Assembly (NCBI GenBank): GCA_031552335.1
Contig: JAVBMQ010000124.1
Span: forward strand, 3,422-67,421
From: JAISFI01 sp031552335
GTDB lineage: Bacteria; Bacteroidota; Bacteroidia; Bacteroidales; Azobacteroidaceae
DNA: 64,000 nt
Direction: 5' to 3'
Numbering within the stretch: the first letter of the stretch is position 1; every line of letters starts with the position of its first letter. Shown piece after piece: positions 44,944 to 54,222 of the stretch. The notes under the pieces are model-generated. The model had not been told where the DNA came from. It worked only from the letters and a program-made list of their open reading frames with translations, and did not search any database. Both the position numbers and the translations under genes were made by a program.

Positions 44944-47142
44944 ATGAAAAACCCAATTTTCTTTTTCATATTTTCATCAATTTTCCTGTTTGTTGCCTGT
45001 GGCAAGCGAGAGCAAACCGGAGAACAGCTACTTATTGACCAATTAAACCGGGATGCTTTTGCTTACAGATACAGGAATATAGACTCTTCCAAAATAATCT
45101 CAGAAAAAGTATTGGAACGGATAAAAACATACGATCCGAATTACTGGGACGGAAAAGCCCGGGCTCTGAACACCCTTGCATATGCTTGTTTCCTTACATC
45201 TGATTTTGACATAGCAAGAAAGTATATTGATTCCGTTCAGCATATTCCGGTTAATTATGCGAATAAAGAAATCGAAGAAACTATTTCCAAGACTATAGAA
45301 GCCCGTTTGTTATTGAGAGAATGTAAATATGTTGAGGCTTTTACCATTTATGATAGTCTCATTACCATATTCAATCAAGCTCCCAGCATACTGAAATACA
45401 ACGATTTTATTCCTGCAAAATATGACAAGGGGCGTTACTATTGGGCTAAGTCTGAATATTTGATCGGAAATGCAGTTTTGAATTATTATTACCGGAATAC
45501 CGATCTGACTGAGATCATGAAGTATCTTCGTGAAGCGGAAAATGATACCCGCCTGCATATTGATACAACCCAGTTGTCGATTTTATACTATACTTTTGCC
45601 GGCGCTTACGGAGAATCCGACCATTTTGATATCGAAAAATTGAATGAATCGTTTGATTATATCGAAAAAGGTTTATCTGTATTGTCCGACCCGCATAGCA
45701 GTAATACATATTATGTAGCCAATAATTATCAGATATTGGGTGCAATATTAGCAGAAGAGAAAGTGCAAAGGTGGATTGCCGGAAATGATACAACCAGGAA
45801 TAAACTCAATCGTATCAAGGAGAAGTATCTGGTTGGGAAATACGGATGGACTGTTGATGAGGTGCAAAGCGATACTTTTGTGTTGTTACTTTATGAAAAA
45901 TCGGATGCCTTATTTAAAGAATGTGGTGATCCTTATCAGGTTATGGCTTCCGGTTTCAGTATAGGGAACTATTATCTCCAACATAATGATACGGCGAAAG
46001 CAAAAATGTATTTTTATAAATGTATCGAACCGGGATACCCTTTGCTGGATTTTACCATCAAGTGGAGAAAGGATGTTTACGAGGCTTTGCTGCAAACCCT
46101 TGCTCCTGAAGAAAATACGGTTGATCAGGCCAAAGAGTGGTTCCGGATTTATTCGGAAACTTCGGATATGATAGCAAAAAATACGAAGGTCGATTATAAA
46201 ATGCAGCAGGAGAACGAAAAGAACAAAAGCGATAGCAAGCGATCCAAATATATTGCCTGGATAATTGTTTCTATTCTTATACTTACTGTTATCTACCTGT
46301 ATCATTCAATCGTTCAGAATAAAAAACTGAAAGAAGTGCAGGCTGACTTACAATTGCGTAATAAAGAACTGGAAGATTCTCAATCCGACCTGGAATTTGT
46401 TCAGCAAAAATTGATCGAACAGAAACGGATGGAATTGCTGACCTATGTTGTTCGCGGAATTTCCCATGAATTGTCTCAGCCTTTGGGGACCATGACGCAG
46501 ACATTGTTCAATACATCAGAAGTGGCTAATATGATCAAAAACGATTGGAAAGAAATGTCGGGAAGTGAGTTTGAAACTCATGTGGAGGATATTATTTCCG
46601 ATCTGAAAATCATTTCTCAAAGTAAAGATATTATTACAGATCTTATCAAATCATTCCGGAATATTATCAAAGAAAATATTGTCGATTCGGAAACGGAATT
46701 TAACCTGAAACAGCGGATAGAAGACATTGTTAAAATTGTCAGACCCAGTATCAGAAGCAATATCGAATTGATTATTGATTGTGATGAACAGATGATGGTC
46801 AGGAGTTTCCCATTGTTACTGGGGCAGGTTATTACAAACCTGCTTGCAAATGCCAACCAACATGCTTTCCCGAATGCCAATGCGCATAATAATGTTATCC
46901 GCGTTATTTGTAAGAAGGAAGCTCATGACCTGATTATCCAATGTGTGGATAATGGAATCGGTATTCCGGAAAATGAATTGGAGAAACTCTGCCAGCCGTT
47001 TGTTACCAAGACCAATACAAACCTCGGACTGGGTTTGTTCCTGATTAAAAATATCGTAGAACAATATATGAATGGAAAAATACTTTTTGTATCGAATAAA
47101 GGACTTTCCGTTACAATACATATCCCGAACATTATTTTATAG
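44944..47142 (+). CDS. TPR-sensor histidine kinase (lipoprotein-like leader)
   Basis: This 732-residue protein has an N-terminal leader with a lipobox-like FVACG, then a periplasmic helical region with TPR-like pairs (about 25-410). A membrane span (about 432-452; YIAWIIVSILILTVIYLY) is followed by a coiled coil (460-495). The dimerisation domain has the unusual H-box GISHELSQPLG (His508), like kinases of the QPL type. The ATPase has N-box NLLANANQHAF, DNGIGIP and NLGLGLFLIKNI. It probably phosphorylates the NtrC-type protein encoded 9 bp downstream. The signal is unknown; TPR sensors often detect peptides, envelope state or protein partners. Confidence 0.88.
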   Translation: MKNPIFFFIFSSIFLFVACGKREQTGEQLLIDQLNRDAFAYRYRNIDSSKIISEKVLERIKTYDPNYWDGKARALNTLAYACFLTSDFDIARKYIDSVQHIPVNYANKEIEETISKTIEARLLLRECKYVEAFTIYDSLITIFNQAPSILKYNDFIPAKYDKGRYYWAKSEYLIGNAVLNYYYRNTDLTEIMKYLREAENDTRLHIDTTQLSILYYTFAGAYGESDHFDIEKLNESFDYIEKGLSVLSDPHSSNTYYVANNYQILGAILAEEKVQRWIAGNDTTRNKLNRIKEKYLVGKYGWTVDEVQSDTFVLLLYEKSDALFKECGDPYQVMASGFSIGNYYLQHNDTAKAKMYFYKCIEPGYPLLDFTIKWRKDVYEALLQTLAPEENTVDQAKEWFRIYSETSDMIAKNTKVDYKMQQENEKNKSDSKRSKYIAWIIVSILILTVIYLYHSIVQNKKLKEVQADLQLRNKELEDSQSDLEFVQQKLIEQKRMELLTYVVRGISHELSQPLGTMTQTLFNTSEVANMIKNDWKEMSGSEFETHVEDIISDLKIISQSKDIITDLIKSFRNIIKENIVDSETEFNLKQRIEDIVKIVRPSIRSNIELIIDCDEQMMVRSFPLLLGQVITNLLANANQHAFPNANAHNNVIRVICKKEAHDLIIQCVDNGIGIPENELEKLCQPFVTKTNTNLGLGLFLIKNIVEQYMNGKILFVSNKGLSVTIHIPNIIL

Positions 47143-47151
47143 TAATTTAAG

Positions 47152-48660
47152 ATGGATTTTAAAGAGAACACCACTTCATCAGGAAAGAACACCGGTAAAT
47201 ATGTGAATATCTTTATTGTTGATGATAATGATTTTTACCGGGATGTGCTGGAAAAGAGATTTGCAAGAAGCAAATTTGATAAGGATACTTCATATGCGAC
47301 AATTACAGCTAATAGCGCCAGAAATGCAATGGAGAAAGTCGGAGGCAACTTGCCGCAAATAGATGCCTTCATTATTGATATCCGGATGGAAACGGATGAT
47401 GCGGGTATTACGCTGATTGAATATATCCGGAGGAAAGATAAATTCAGATTTGTTCCGATTGTTGTAATTACCGGTCAGCCGGGTGAATATTCTGAAAAAA
47501 GAATACGCAAGGAATACTTGATTCATGGCTATATCAATAAGTCGGATAATGTGGATGTGCTGGAAGAAGTTAAGAAGATCATCCTTGCTCATAAGAAATC
47601 ACAACTAGGCGAACTTCAGAACTCCAGAATACAGATTGAAGAGGAAATGGGTTCCTGTCAGCGGATGCAAGAGGTCTTCGAGCAGGCCGAAAATTGCAGT
47701 CGGATCAAACATCCTGTCATTTATATTGATGGGGAAACGGGAACGGGAAAGTCTTTGATTGCCGAATATTTTCATCAGATAAGTCCCGGGGAAGGAATCT
47801 TTGTGGGTTACAATTGCAGTTTGCCGGTAGGTACGGATGAAAATATCCTGAAAAGCATTCTTTTTGGGGCTCGTAAAGGTTTCCTTAGTGCAGACCACAA
47901 AGGGAATGATGGTTTGATTGCTCAGGCCGAGAATGGAACGCTTTTTTTAGATGAATTCCAACATGTCAGTCTTGAAATACAAGCGATGTTGATCAAGGTG
48001 ATTGAGAATAGAGAATATAGACCGCTTGGTTCGGAAGAAATCAAAAAATGCAAGGTTACTTTCTTAATCGCAGGGAATAAAAATATAAAAACACTGTTGG
48101 AGGAAAAACGAATCCGGGAGGATTTTTATTACAGGATACACGATATCATTCATGTTCCTTCATTGAGGGAACGGAGAAGTGATATCCCTCATTTTATCGA
48201 TAAATTTCTGAGAGACAGTACCCGGAGCTTGCGAAAATATGTTTCGATCTCGGAAGATGCCAGAGAGAAACTCGAAAAATATTCCTGGCCGGGGAATGTC
48301 CGTCAACTGAAAAACGTAATTGAACGTGCTGTCTTGCATTGCAAGGGCTTTGAAATTACAGTTCGTGATATCAGACTGGAAGATTTTGACCAGGAAGAAC
48401 GAAAACCGGTAGAAATGGTCTCCGGTAATTTTTATGCAGATCTGAAATCTTTGATACAAAGCTATCTGGATCAGAATAAAAATATAGTTGCTGCCAAAAA
48501 TCCGAAGGAGAGGGAAGTTCTTATCGATTTCGATGAATATAAAATGACAATCCTGGATGTGTTTATGGGGGAAACCAACAACAACCAGAAAGCAACTGCC
48601 GAATTATTGGGAATTTCCGTTGAACAGCTAAGGACATTATTGAAAAAATTCCCGAAATGA
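47152..48660 (+). CDS. NtrC-family response regulator with altered GAFTGA loop
   Basis: This 502-residue protein has a receiver domain (about 18-145, phospho-acceptor Asp76 in IIDIRM, acidic pocket VDDND), then an AAA+ activator domain: Walker A GETGTGKS (194-201), Walker B GTLFLDEF (262-269), arginine-finger segment REDFYYRI and WPGNVRQLKN (379-388). The loop that contacts sigma-54, normally GAFTGA, reads GFLSAD (243-248). The Fis-type HTH at the end (NQKATAELLGISVEQLRTLL) is intact. It forms a two-component operon with the kinase upstream. Either it contacts sigma-54 in an unusual way or it acts without it. Confidence 0.9.
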   Translation: MDFKENTTSSGKNTGKYVNIFIVDDNDFYRDVLEKRFARSKFDKDTSYATITANSARNAMEKVGGNLPQIDAFIIDIRMETDDAGITLIEYIRRKDKFRFVPIVVITGQPGEYSEKRIRKEYLIHGYINKSDNVDVLEEVKKIILAHKKSQLGELQNSRIQIEEEMGSCQRMQEVFEQAENCSRIKHPVIYIDGETGTGKSLIAEYFHQISPGEGIFVGYNCSLPVGTDENILKSILFGARKGFLSADHKGNDGLIAQAENGTLFLDEFQHVSLEIQAMLIKVIENREYRPLGSEEIKKCKVTFLIAGNKNIKTLLEEKRIREDFYYRIHDIIHVPSLRERRSDIPHFIDKFLRDSTRSLRKYVSISEDAREKLEKYSWPGNVRQLKNVIERAVLHCKGFEITVRDIRLEDFDQEERKPVEMVSGNFYADLKSLIQSYLDQNKNIVAAKNPKEREVLIDFDEYKMTILDVFMGETNNNQKATAELLGISVEQLRTLLKKFPK

Positions 48661-48719
48661 TTTGCCGCGCACCCATCGGACGCTTCCTTAGTAAGTGGTG
48701 GACTCAAATCACTGTGTTT
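48660..48719. repeat. Degenerate half copy of the hairpin-array element
   Basis: GATTTGCC then CACCCATCGGACGCTTCC, TTAGTAAG, TGGTGGACTCAAATCACTG and TGTTT follow the left arm order of the three complete elements (GATTTGCGCCC...CTTCC...AGTAAGCAGTGG...CCACTGTATTT), with many changes. The mirrored arm is absent. It begins at the stop codon of the NtrC-type gene. Confidence 0.6.
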
Positions 48720-48721
48720 CA

Positions 48722-48780
48722 TCTCCCGTAGGGAGTAAATATAGATAACCCCTTGCAAAGCGAAGCGTAGCTCGGGGATA
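48722..48780. repeat. Intergenic repeat with GTAGGGAG core, copy 2
   Basis: This is a near-identical copy of 18716-18776: CTCCC-GTA-GGGAG is a clear hairpin, then TAAATATAGATAACCCC and GCGAAGCGTAGCTCGGGG. The start GTAG-rich hairpin is reminiscent of REP units. It follows directly after the degenerate half element. Confidence 0.75.
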
Positions 48781-48954
48781 TTGCAATAAGGCAAAAGAAG
48801 TCGCAATATGGCATTGCAATTTTACATCCCCTTATTTCTCTTATTTCCTAATGAGTTGATGTTTTGTAAATTATAACATATGGTATAACTTTTGTTTTAA
48901 GAACTAAAAAAGATCCGCAATTATCTTAAAATTAATTTGTAAAAAATAAATGCC

Positions 48955-51453
48955 ATGAAAAAATTGATTCAACTGCTGTTTCTGTGTCTCTGTTTCGTCG
49001 CACTTCCTGCTTTTTCACAGCAAGACACCATTGTCCGTAAATTGGAAAATTTTGTATTGAACGTCAATACATTCAATTACTTATTTCCACAGGAAAAGGT
49101 ATATCTTCATTTTGATAACACAGGTTATTATTTAGGAGAAAAAATTTGGTTCAAGGCTTATGTGGTATTTGGAGAACAAAATTTATATACGGAAATGAGC
49201 CGGGTGCTTTACGTCGAATTATTAAGTCCGGAAGGTGATATTGTGGAAACCCAAAAGTTGAAAATTGAGGATGGGCAATGTTCCGGAAGTTTTTTATTGA
49301 AAGACGATTTTTTCGGTGGTTTTTATGAAGTCCGGGCATATACCAAAGTAATGCTGAATTTTGGCAAGGAAACTGTTTTTAGCCGTGTTTTTCCTGTTTT
49401 TGATAAACCATCTAAAGAGGGTGAATATGGTAAACTTTCTATGAACTTTCGTGCTCATAGTCAAAAGATACCTTTCAAACGGGAGGATCCGGAAGAAAAG
49501 CTAAAGGATATCAATCTCTCTTTCTTTCCGGAGGGTGGACAATTGGTAAAAGGTGTAAGTTCCCGTGTAGCATTCAAAGCAACAAATGATAAAGGAATGG
49601 GTATTTCTGTAAAAGGTGTGCTTTATAACAAGGAAAAAGAAGATATCGCTTCATTTGTTTCATATCATGACGGAATGGGTTTCTTCGAGTTTACCCCGGA
49701 TGAAGGTCAATATATGGTTCGGATCAATTATGAGGGCAAGGAACGCTCATTCAAAATGCCTCAGGCGGAAAGCCTTGGTTATGTAATGCGTGTAGACAAC
49801 TTGCGGGATGATTATATGTATATCCAGTTGCTGGGAATTCCGGATAGTTCGCCGGAAAAGTTAGGTTTGTCTTTTGCTTGTCGGGGAAAAATTTATGCTT
49901 TTGAAGCCATTTCATTGGATGAAACAGGAAAATGTATGTTGAAAATGCCTAAGATCAATTTACCGGCAGGAGTAAATCAACTTACCTTGTTTAATGCAGA
50001 AGGACGGATCTATGCCGAACGCTTAGCTTTTATAAATCATTCTGCCGAACGCTTATCTGTTACACAAACGCAAAATAAAAAATCATACCAACCTTTTGAA
50101 AAAGTAGAAATGGGTTTTTCTGTAAATGACAAGATGGGGAATCCGGTGAAAACATCATTCTCTTTATCAGTCAGGGATTACTCGTCGGAGATAGGTGTCT
50201 GGCAGGAAAATATTGAAACAAATCTTCTTTTATCTTCTGATTTGAAAGGTTTTATCAATGATGCCGAGTATTACTTTGGACCGGATGACAGACAACATCG
50301 CTTAGCGGCCGATTTGTTGATGATGGTGCAGGGATGGAGACGTTATTCCTGGGAGGTCATGGCTGGAGTCAAAAAAATGGACTTTCCGCATAAAATTGAA
50401 AAAGGTATTGTGATAGACGGACAGGTTTTATCTGTTTTCAAAAAAAAGGGAAAGAAAAATTTGGAAGTAACGATGTGGATGTATTCCGAAGGAGGAGAAT
50501 CTCAACAGGGGATTTGTCCGACAGATGATGAAGGGCGCTTCAATTTTCTTCCGAAAGATTTTTATGGTACTTGGGATTTGTCTTTGCAAACAAAGGAAAA
50601 GGGAAAACGAAAGGAAAACAGGATTTTGTTAAACAGACTGTTTGCTCCGGATGCAAGAGCTTATACCGCTTTTGATACACGGGTGTTGGAAAGAGAGGAA
50701 ACTATTTCTCAACCGGAAGTGAAGGAAGAAAGCGTACCTGCTATGACAGAGGAAGATACATTGGATTTGCACAAAATAATAGTAAATACGCATCTCTTAC
50801 CTCTGGCAACGATAAAAGAAAAGAGGCCTTGGGATATGAAAAATGAAGGACTCCGTTTCGCAAATATTGTGTATGATGTACGGAAAGAGGTCTCAGATCT
50901 GGAAGATCAGGGTAAAGATTATGTAAATGATTACAAGGAATTTTTAGTTCAGAAAAACAAGTATTTTACACTGACATACGGAAGTAGCGGATATGGAGAC
51001 TTGAAATATAAAAATAGGCCGGTAAACGTTCTTATTAATAATAGAACTCCCTTTTATTTAGAACAAATATATCTATCTGATATAGAATCTATCATCATAT
51101 CTGAGTCGCCAACCGCCGCAACCCTTTATGGAGGTGAAAGCGGATCTGTAGTCGTATATCTGTATACTTATAAAAAAGGACAAGGCAGAGAATCTCCTAG
51201 AGGTATCCGTCAAACCAAACTCCAGGGATTTGCTACCCTTCAGGAATTTTACAATCCGGATTATACCGGTGGTGTTTTACCGGATGAAAAGGATTACCGG
51301 CGCACATTGTACTGGAATCCGGATGTCAAAACGGATGCCACAGGCAAAGTTTCTGTCATTTTTTATAATAACAGTTCGTGCCAGAAAATGACAATCAGTG
51401 CAGAAGGTCTGACAAAACAAGGTATTCCTGTAGTATATAATTCTAATAATTGA
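48955..51453 (+). CDS. Exported MG2-like / TonB-plug-like surface protein
   Basis: This 832-residue protein has a signal peptide (AFS-Q, about 22). The N-terminal part resembles macroglobulin MG-type domains found in Bacteroidota (QEKVYLHFDNTGYYLGEKIWFKAYV, then LYVELLSPEGDIVE). The middle contains FFPEGGQLVKGVSSRVAFKA and a further Ig-like domain. Near the C-terminus a short plug-like region is seen (VNVLINNRTPFYLEQIYLSD, ESIIISESP, GSVVVYLYT), then the conserved ending TLYWNPDVKTDATGKVSVIFYNN. Such proteins are thought to be in the outer membrane or periplasm; function is unknown. It is not a beta-barrel TonB receptor. The next gene, an M28 peptidase, follows after 134 bp. Confidence 0.75.
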   Translation: MKKLIQLLFLCLCFVALPAFSQQDTIVRKLENFVLNVNTFNYLFPQEKVYLHFDNTGYYLGEKIWFKAYVVFGEQNLYTEMSRVLYVELLSPEGDIVETQKLKIEDGQCSGSFLLKDDFFGGFYEVRAYTKVMLNFGKETVFSRVFPVFDKPSKEGEYGKLSMNFRAHSQKIPFKREDPEEKLKDINLSFFPEGGQLVKGVSSRVAFKATNDKGMGISVKGVLYNKEKEDIASFVSYHDGMGFFEFTPDEGQYMVRINYEGKERSFKMPQAESLGYVMRVDNLRDDYMYIQLLGIPDSSPEKLGLSFACRGKIYAFEAISLDETGKCMLKMPKINLPAGVNQLTLFNAEGRIYAERLAFINHSAERLSVTQTQNKKSYQPFEKVEMGFSVNDKMGNPVKTSFSLSVRDYSSEIGVWQENIETNLLLSSDLKGFINDAEYYFGPDDRQHRLAADLLMMVQGWRRYSWEVMAGVKKMDFPHKIEKGIVIDGQVLSVFKKKGKKNLEVTMWMYSEGGESQQGICPTDDEGRFNFLPKDFYGTWDLSLQTKEKGKRKENRILLNRLFAPDARAYTAFDTRVLEREETISQPEVKEESVPAMTEEDTLDLHKIIVNTHLLPLATIKEKRPWDMKNEGLRFANIVYDVRKEVSDLEDQGKDYVNDYKEFLVQKNKYFTLTYGSSGYGDLKYKNRPVNVLINNRTPFYLEQIYLSDIESIIISESPTAATLYGGESGSVVVYLYTYKKGQGRESPRGIRQTKLQGFATLQEFYNPDYTGGVLPDEKDYRRTLYWNPDVKTDATGKVSVIFYNNSSCQKMTISAEGLTKQGIPVVYNSNN

Positions 51454-51455
51454 TA

Positions 51456-51463
51456 TATCTTTG
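51456..51463 (+). promoter_or_regulatory. Candidate -7 box (TATCTTTG) of the M28 peptidase gene
   Basis: This exact TAnnTTTG match lies right after the MG2-like gene stop. Transcription would begin near 51470, at the edge of the palindrome at 51472-51503. Confidence 0.4.
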
Positions 51464-51471
51464 TTCCTGTT

Positions 51472-51503
51472 TTGTAGAGACGCAATGCATTGCGTCTCTA
51501 CAA
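51472..51503. repeat. 32-bp perfect REP-like palindrome
   Basis: The half TTGTAGAGACGCAATG is followed by its exact reverse complement. It contains GTAG next to the stem, the tetranucleotide layout that RAYT transposases recognise beside REP hairpins. It lies in the likely 5' leader of the M28 peptidase gene. Confidence 0.85.
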
Positions 51504-51587
51504 AGTTTGTATGGATTTGCAAAGTATGCAGATAAGCATCATAATATAATTTGCAAGGAAGATTATTTTTAACTTTCAATTTCTAAA

Positions 51588-53135
51588 ATGAAACCAACTC
51601 TTATTTCCTGTCTCTTTTTCCTTTGCACCCTTTCTTTGAGTGCACAAAATAAAGATGCTCTGAAATACGCATCTTTTATAGATTCAGTACAACTTCATAC
51701 TTATCTGAGCCGTTTAGCCTCGGATGAGTTTGAAGGACGAAAAACCGGAACTGTAGGTGAAACCGTCAGCGCCTATTATATTGCAGATAAATTGCGGGGA
51801 ATAGCTGTCCCTTCTGCTTGGGACAGTACTTATTTTCAGGGAATCTCCATGTATAAACAGGTTTATATTCCCAAGAAATTTCAATTGGGAGATGCCAATT
51901 ATACCAAAGATTATAGTTATTACAATGATTACGGACAACCGCTATCCATACAAACCGATCAGGTTTATTTTATTGGTTATGGAGCTGTTTCTGATAGTTA
52001 CAATGATCTGAAACCGGTAGGTGATATCCAGGGAAAAGTTGTATTAATGTTTAGTGGCGAGCCTTCTGACAAAGATGGGGTATCTTATATTTCCGGAGAT
52101 AGGTACGGACAGAGTTACTGGCTGAGTAAAGTAAAGGAACAGAAACCTCAGGCAATTTTGTTAGTCAGTTATGATGGTTCTACTTACTATGATAATTATG
52201 CTTCCGGTAGCAGAGGATCTACCCAATACGAGCGCAAAGAAAGTAAAGATGTTCCGGTTGTAAATGTCAGTGAGATTCTGGCCAATAAGTTACTGGAATC
52301 ATTGAAAAAAACAGTCAAGCAAATCAGGTATGAAATAGAAAAAACCGGCAAACCTCAATCTGTAATTATAAAAGAAACTGTTGAGATCGGCGGAGAACGA
52401 AAATATGATTTTGCAGATTCCAAAAATGTTGTAGGATTTGTAGAGGGAAGCGATCTGAAAGACGAATATATAGTGCTCACTGCACACTATGATCACGAAG
52501 GGAAGTCTTATTACAGGGATGATATTTATAATGGAGCTGATGATAATGCCTCCGGAGTTTCGGCTTTGCTGGAAATTGCCAACGCTTTTGCTACGGCTAA
52601 GAAGGCTGGGAAAGGTACCCGGAGAAGCATCATTTTTCTGTTCACCACAGCAGAAGAATCAGGCATGTATGGCTCAGATTATTACACAGAGTATCCTATA
52701 TTTCCGCTTAAAAACACAAAAGCATGTATCAACTTAGACATGATCGGAAGAGTGAGTACTGATTATGAAAGTATCACCAATGATTATGTATATCTGGTAC
52801 ATAATGAAAGAAGGAGCGGAGATTTGGCAGAAGTAACCAAAGAGGTTAGCAAAGGAGTTAAGTTGACAGTAGATTATTCTTATTCCGGATCCGGAGATAA
52901 AAATAATTTTTTCGGACGCTCGGATCAATATAACTTTGCAACTAAAGATGTTCCCTCAGTCTTGTTTACTTCCGGCATGCATGATGATTATCACAAAACC
53001 ACAGATGATGTGGAGAGAATCAATTTCGGCGCATTGCAAAAACGTGCACAATTGGTGTTCCTTTTGACTTGGGAAGTGGCAAACAGAGAAAACGTGAAAA
53101 TAGGAGTTGTTGACGTTAAAGGGATATCGGAATAA
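51588..53135 (+). CDS. M28-family zinc aminopeptidase with PA-like insert
   Basis: This 515-residue exported peptidase has a signal peptide to about 20 (LSA-Q). A protease-associated-like domain (about 95-280; GDIQGKVVLMFSGEPSD) is inserted before the catalytic core. Zinc site residues are visible: His300 (TAHYDHEG), Asp318 (NGADDNASG), Glu356/Glu357 (TTAEESG), Asp384 (NLDMIGR) and a final His in MHDDYHKTTDD. M28 enzymes remove N-terminal residues from peptides, here probably in the periplasm or outside the cell. The gene may have its own promoter. It converges on folE. Confidence 0.93.
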   Translation: MKPTLISCLFFLCTLSLSAQNKDALKYASFIDSVQLHTYLSRLASDEFEGRKTGTVGETVSAYYIADKLRGIAVPSAWDSTYFQGISMYKQVYIPKKFQLGDANYTKDYSYYNDYGQPLSIQTDQVYFIGYGAVSDSYNDLKPVGDIQGKVVLMFSGEPSDKDGVSYISGDRYGQSYWLSKVKEQKPQAILLVSYDGSTYYDNYASGSRGSTQYERKESKDVPVVNVSEILANKLLESLKKTVKQIRYEIEKTGKPQSVIIKETVEIGGERKYDFADSKNVVGFVEGSDLKDEYIVLTAHYDHEGKSYYRDDIYNGADDNASGVSALLEIANAFATAKKAGKGTRRSIIFLFTTAEESGMYGSDYYTEYPIFPLKNTKACINLDMIGRVSTDYESITNDYVYLVHNERRSGDLAEVTKEVSKGVKLTVDYSYSGSGDKNNFFGRSDQYNFATKDVPSVLFTSGMHDDYHKTTDDVERINFGALQKRAQLVFLLTWEVANRENVKIGVVDVKGISE

Positions 53136-53149
53136 GAAATATCAAATCC

Positions 53150-53734
53150 TTATTTTCTTTCCCGGATCAATAACATAAATTCTTCCCGGGTTTTTGCCTG
53201 TGAAAATATACCGGTAAAATCGGAGGTAACAGTAATGGAGTTTTGTTTTTCAACTCCCCGCATCTGCATACACATGTGCTGGGCCTCAATCACAACCATC
53301 ACTCCCAATGGATTCAATGTTTGTTGGATACATTCCTTGATTTGTGTTGTCAACCGTTCCTGTATCTGTAACCTGCGGGCAAAAACATCTACTACGCGGG
53401 GAATTTTACTCAGTCCGGTTACATATTGATTGGGGATATAAGCAATATGTGCTTTCCCGAAAAAAGGTAACATGTGATGTTCGCATAGAGAAAAGAAATC
53501 AATGTCCTTTACAACGACCATCTGTTTATAATCTTCTTTGAAGACAGCAGATCTTAGTATTTTCTCCGGATCCTGCCGATAACCCTTTGTTAGAAACATC
53601 ATTGCTTTGGCTACCCGCTCCGGGGTTTTTAGCAAACCTTCCCGTTCCGGGTCTTCACCCAATAAACCTAATACTTTGTGATAGCAAGAGGCAAGCTCTT
53701 CACGTTTCTGAATATCTTCCGGAGTCCATTCCAT
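53150..53734 (-). CDS. folE: GTP cyclohydrolase I
   Basis: This 194-residue cytoplasmic enzyme makes 7,8-dihydroneopterin triphosphate from GTP, the first step of folate and pterin synthesis. Zinc ligands Cys84, His87 (SLCEHHMLPFFGKAHIAYIP) and Cys155 (QHMCMQMRG) are all present, and length is normal. It starts 3 bp after the SPOR-domain gene stop, so the two form one operon. Confidence 0.97.
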   Translation of the reverse strand: MEWTPEDIQKREELASCYHKVLGLLGEDPEREGLLKTPERVAKAMMFLTKGYRQDPEKILRSAVFKEDYKQMVVVKDIDFFSLCEHHMLPFFGKAHIAYIPNQYVTGLSKIPRVVDVFARRLQIQERLTTQIKECIQQTLNPLGVMVVIEAQHMCMQMRGVEKQNSITVTSDFTGIFSQAKTREEFMLLIRERK

Positions 53735-53737
53735 TTT

Positions 53738-54208
53738 TTAAGGGTTTACAGGGATTTTCACTTCATCTTTTACAATATACATTTCTTTCTTTAGGGATGG
53801 CAGATCTTGTCCAATCTGTTTCATTAACAGGAAAGCTTCTTCGTGTGTACGGAAATCCCCTACACGTACCCGCCAGTATGGAGCCTTGTATGTTACATAA
53901 GTAGGCACATCCGAAAAAGCATCATTTATGAGACTTTCCTTTTTGAAAGCTTCGGCTTTGGATGTCCGTTGTTCATTACCCGAAAAAATCTGTACACGAT
54001 ATCCGCTGGTTTTGACGTAATCAACTTCTCCGGAAAGTAAAGCCTCATTTTTCTTTCCAATCAATTGATTGATTTCATAAGAAGCGTTGACTTTGATAAT
54101 TCCTTCATATGGCACAGCTTCTTCCAGTGCATCCACAATCGAAGATTGAGCAGATACGGAGAAAATGCCAGACAGGAGGATTGAAATGGATAGCAAAAAA
54201 GATTTCAT
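53738..54208 (-). CDS. Exported SPOR-domain protein
   Basis: This 156-residue protein has a signal peptide (VSA-Q, about 21) and a C-terminal SPOR domain (about 70-150): GYRVQIFSGNEQRTSKAEAF and PYWRVRVGDFRTHEEA. SPOR domains bind denuded glycan strands of peptidoglycan at division sites. The gene is 3 bp upstream of folE on the same strand, an order often seen in Bacteroidales next to tpiA. The exact partner is unknown. Confidence 0.9.
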   Translation of the reverse strand: MKSFLLSISILLSGIFSVSAQSSIVDALEEAVPYEGIIKVNASYEINQLIGKKNEALLSGEVDYVKTSGYRVQIFSGNEQRTSKAEAFKKESLINDAFSDVPTYVTYKAPYWRVRVGDFRTHEEAFLLMKQIGQDLPSLKKEMYIVKDEVKIPVNP

Positions 54209-54222
54209 GACCTGTTTTTTGA

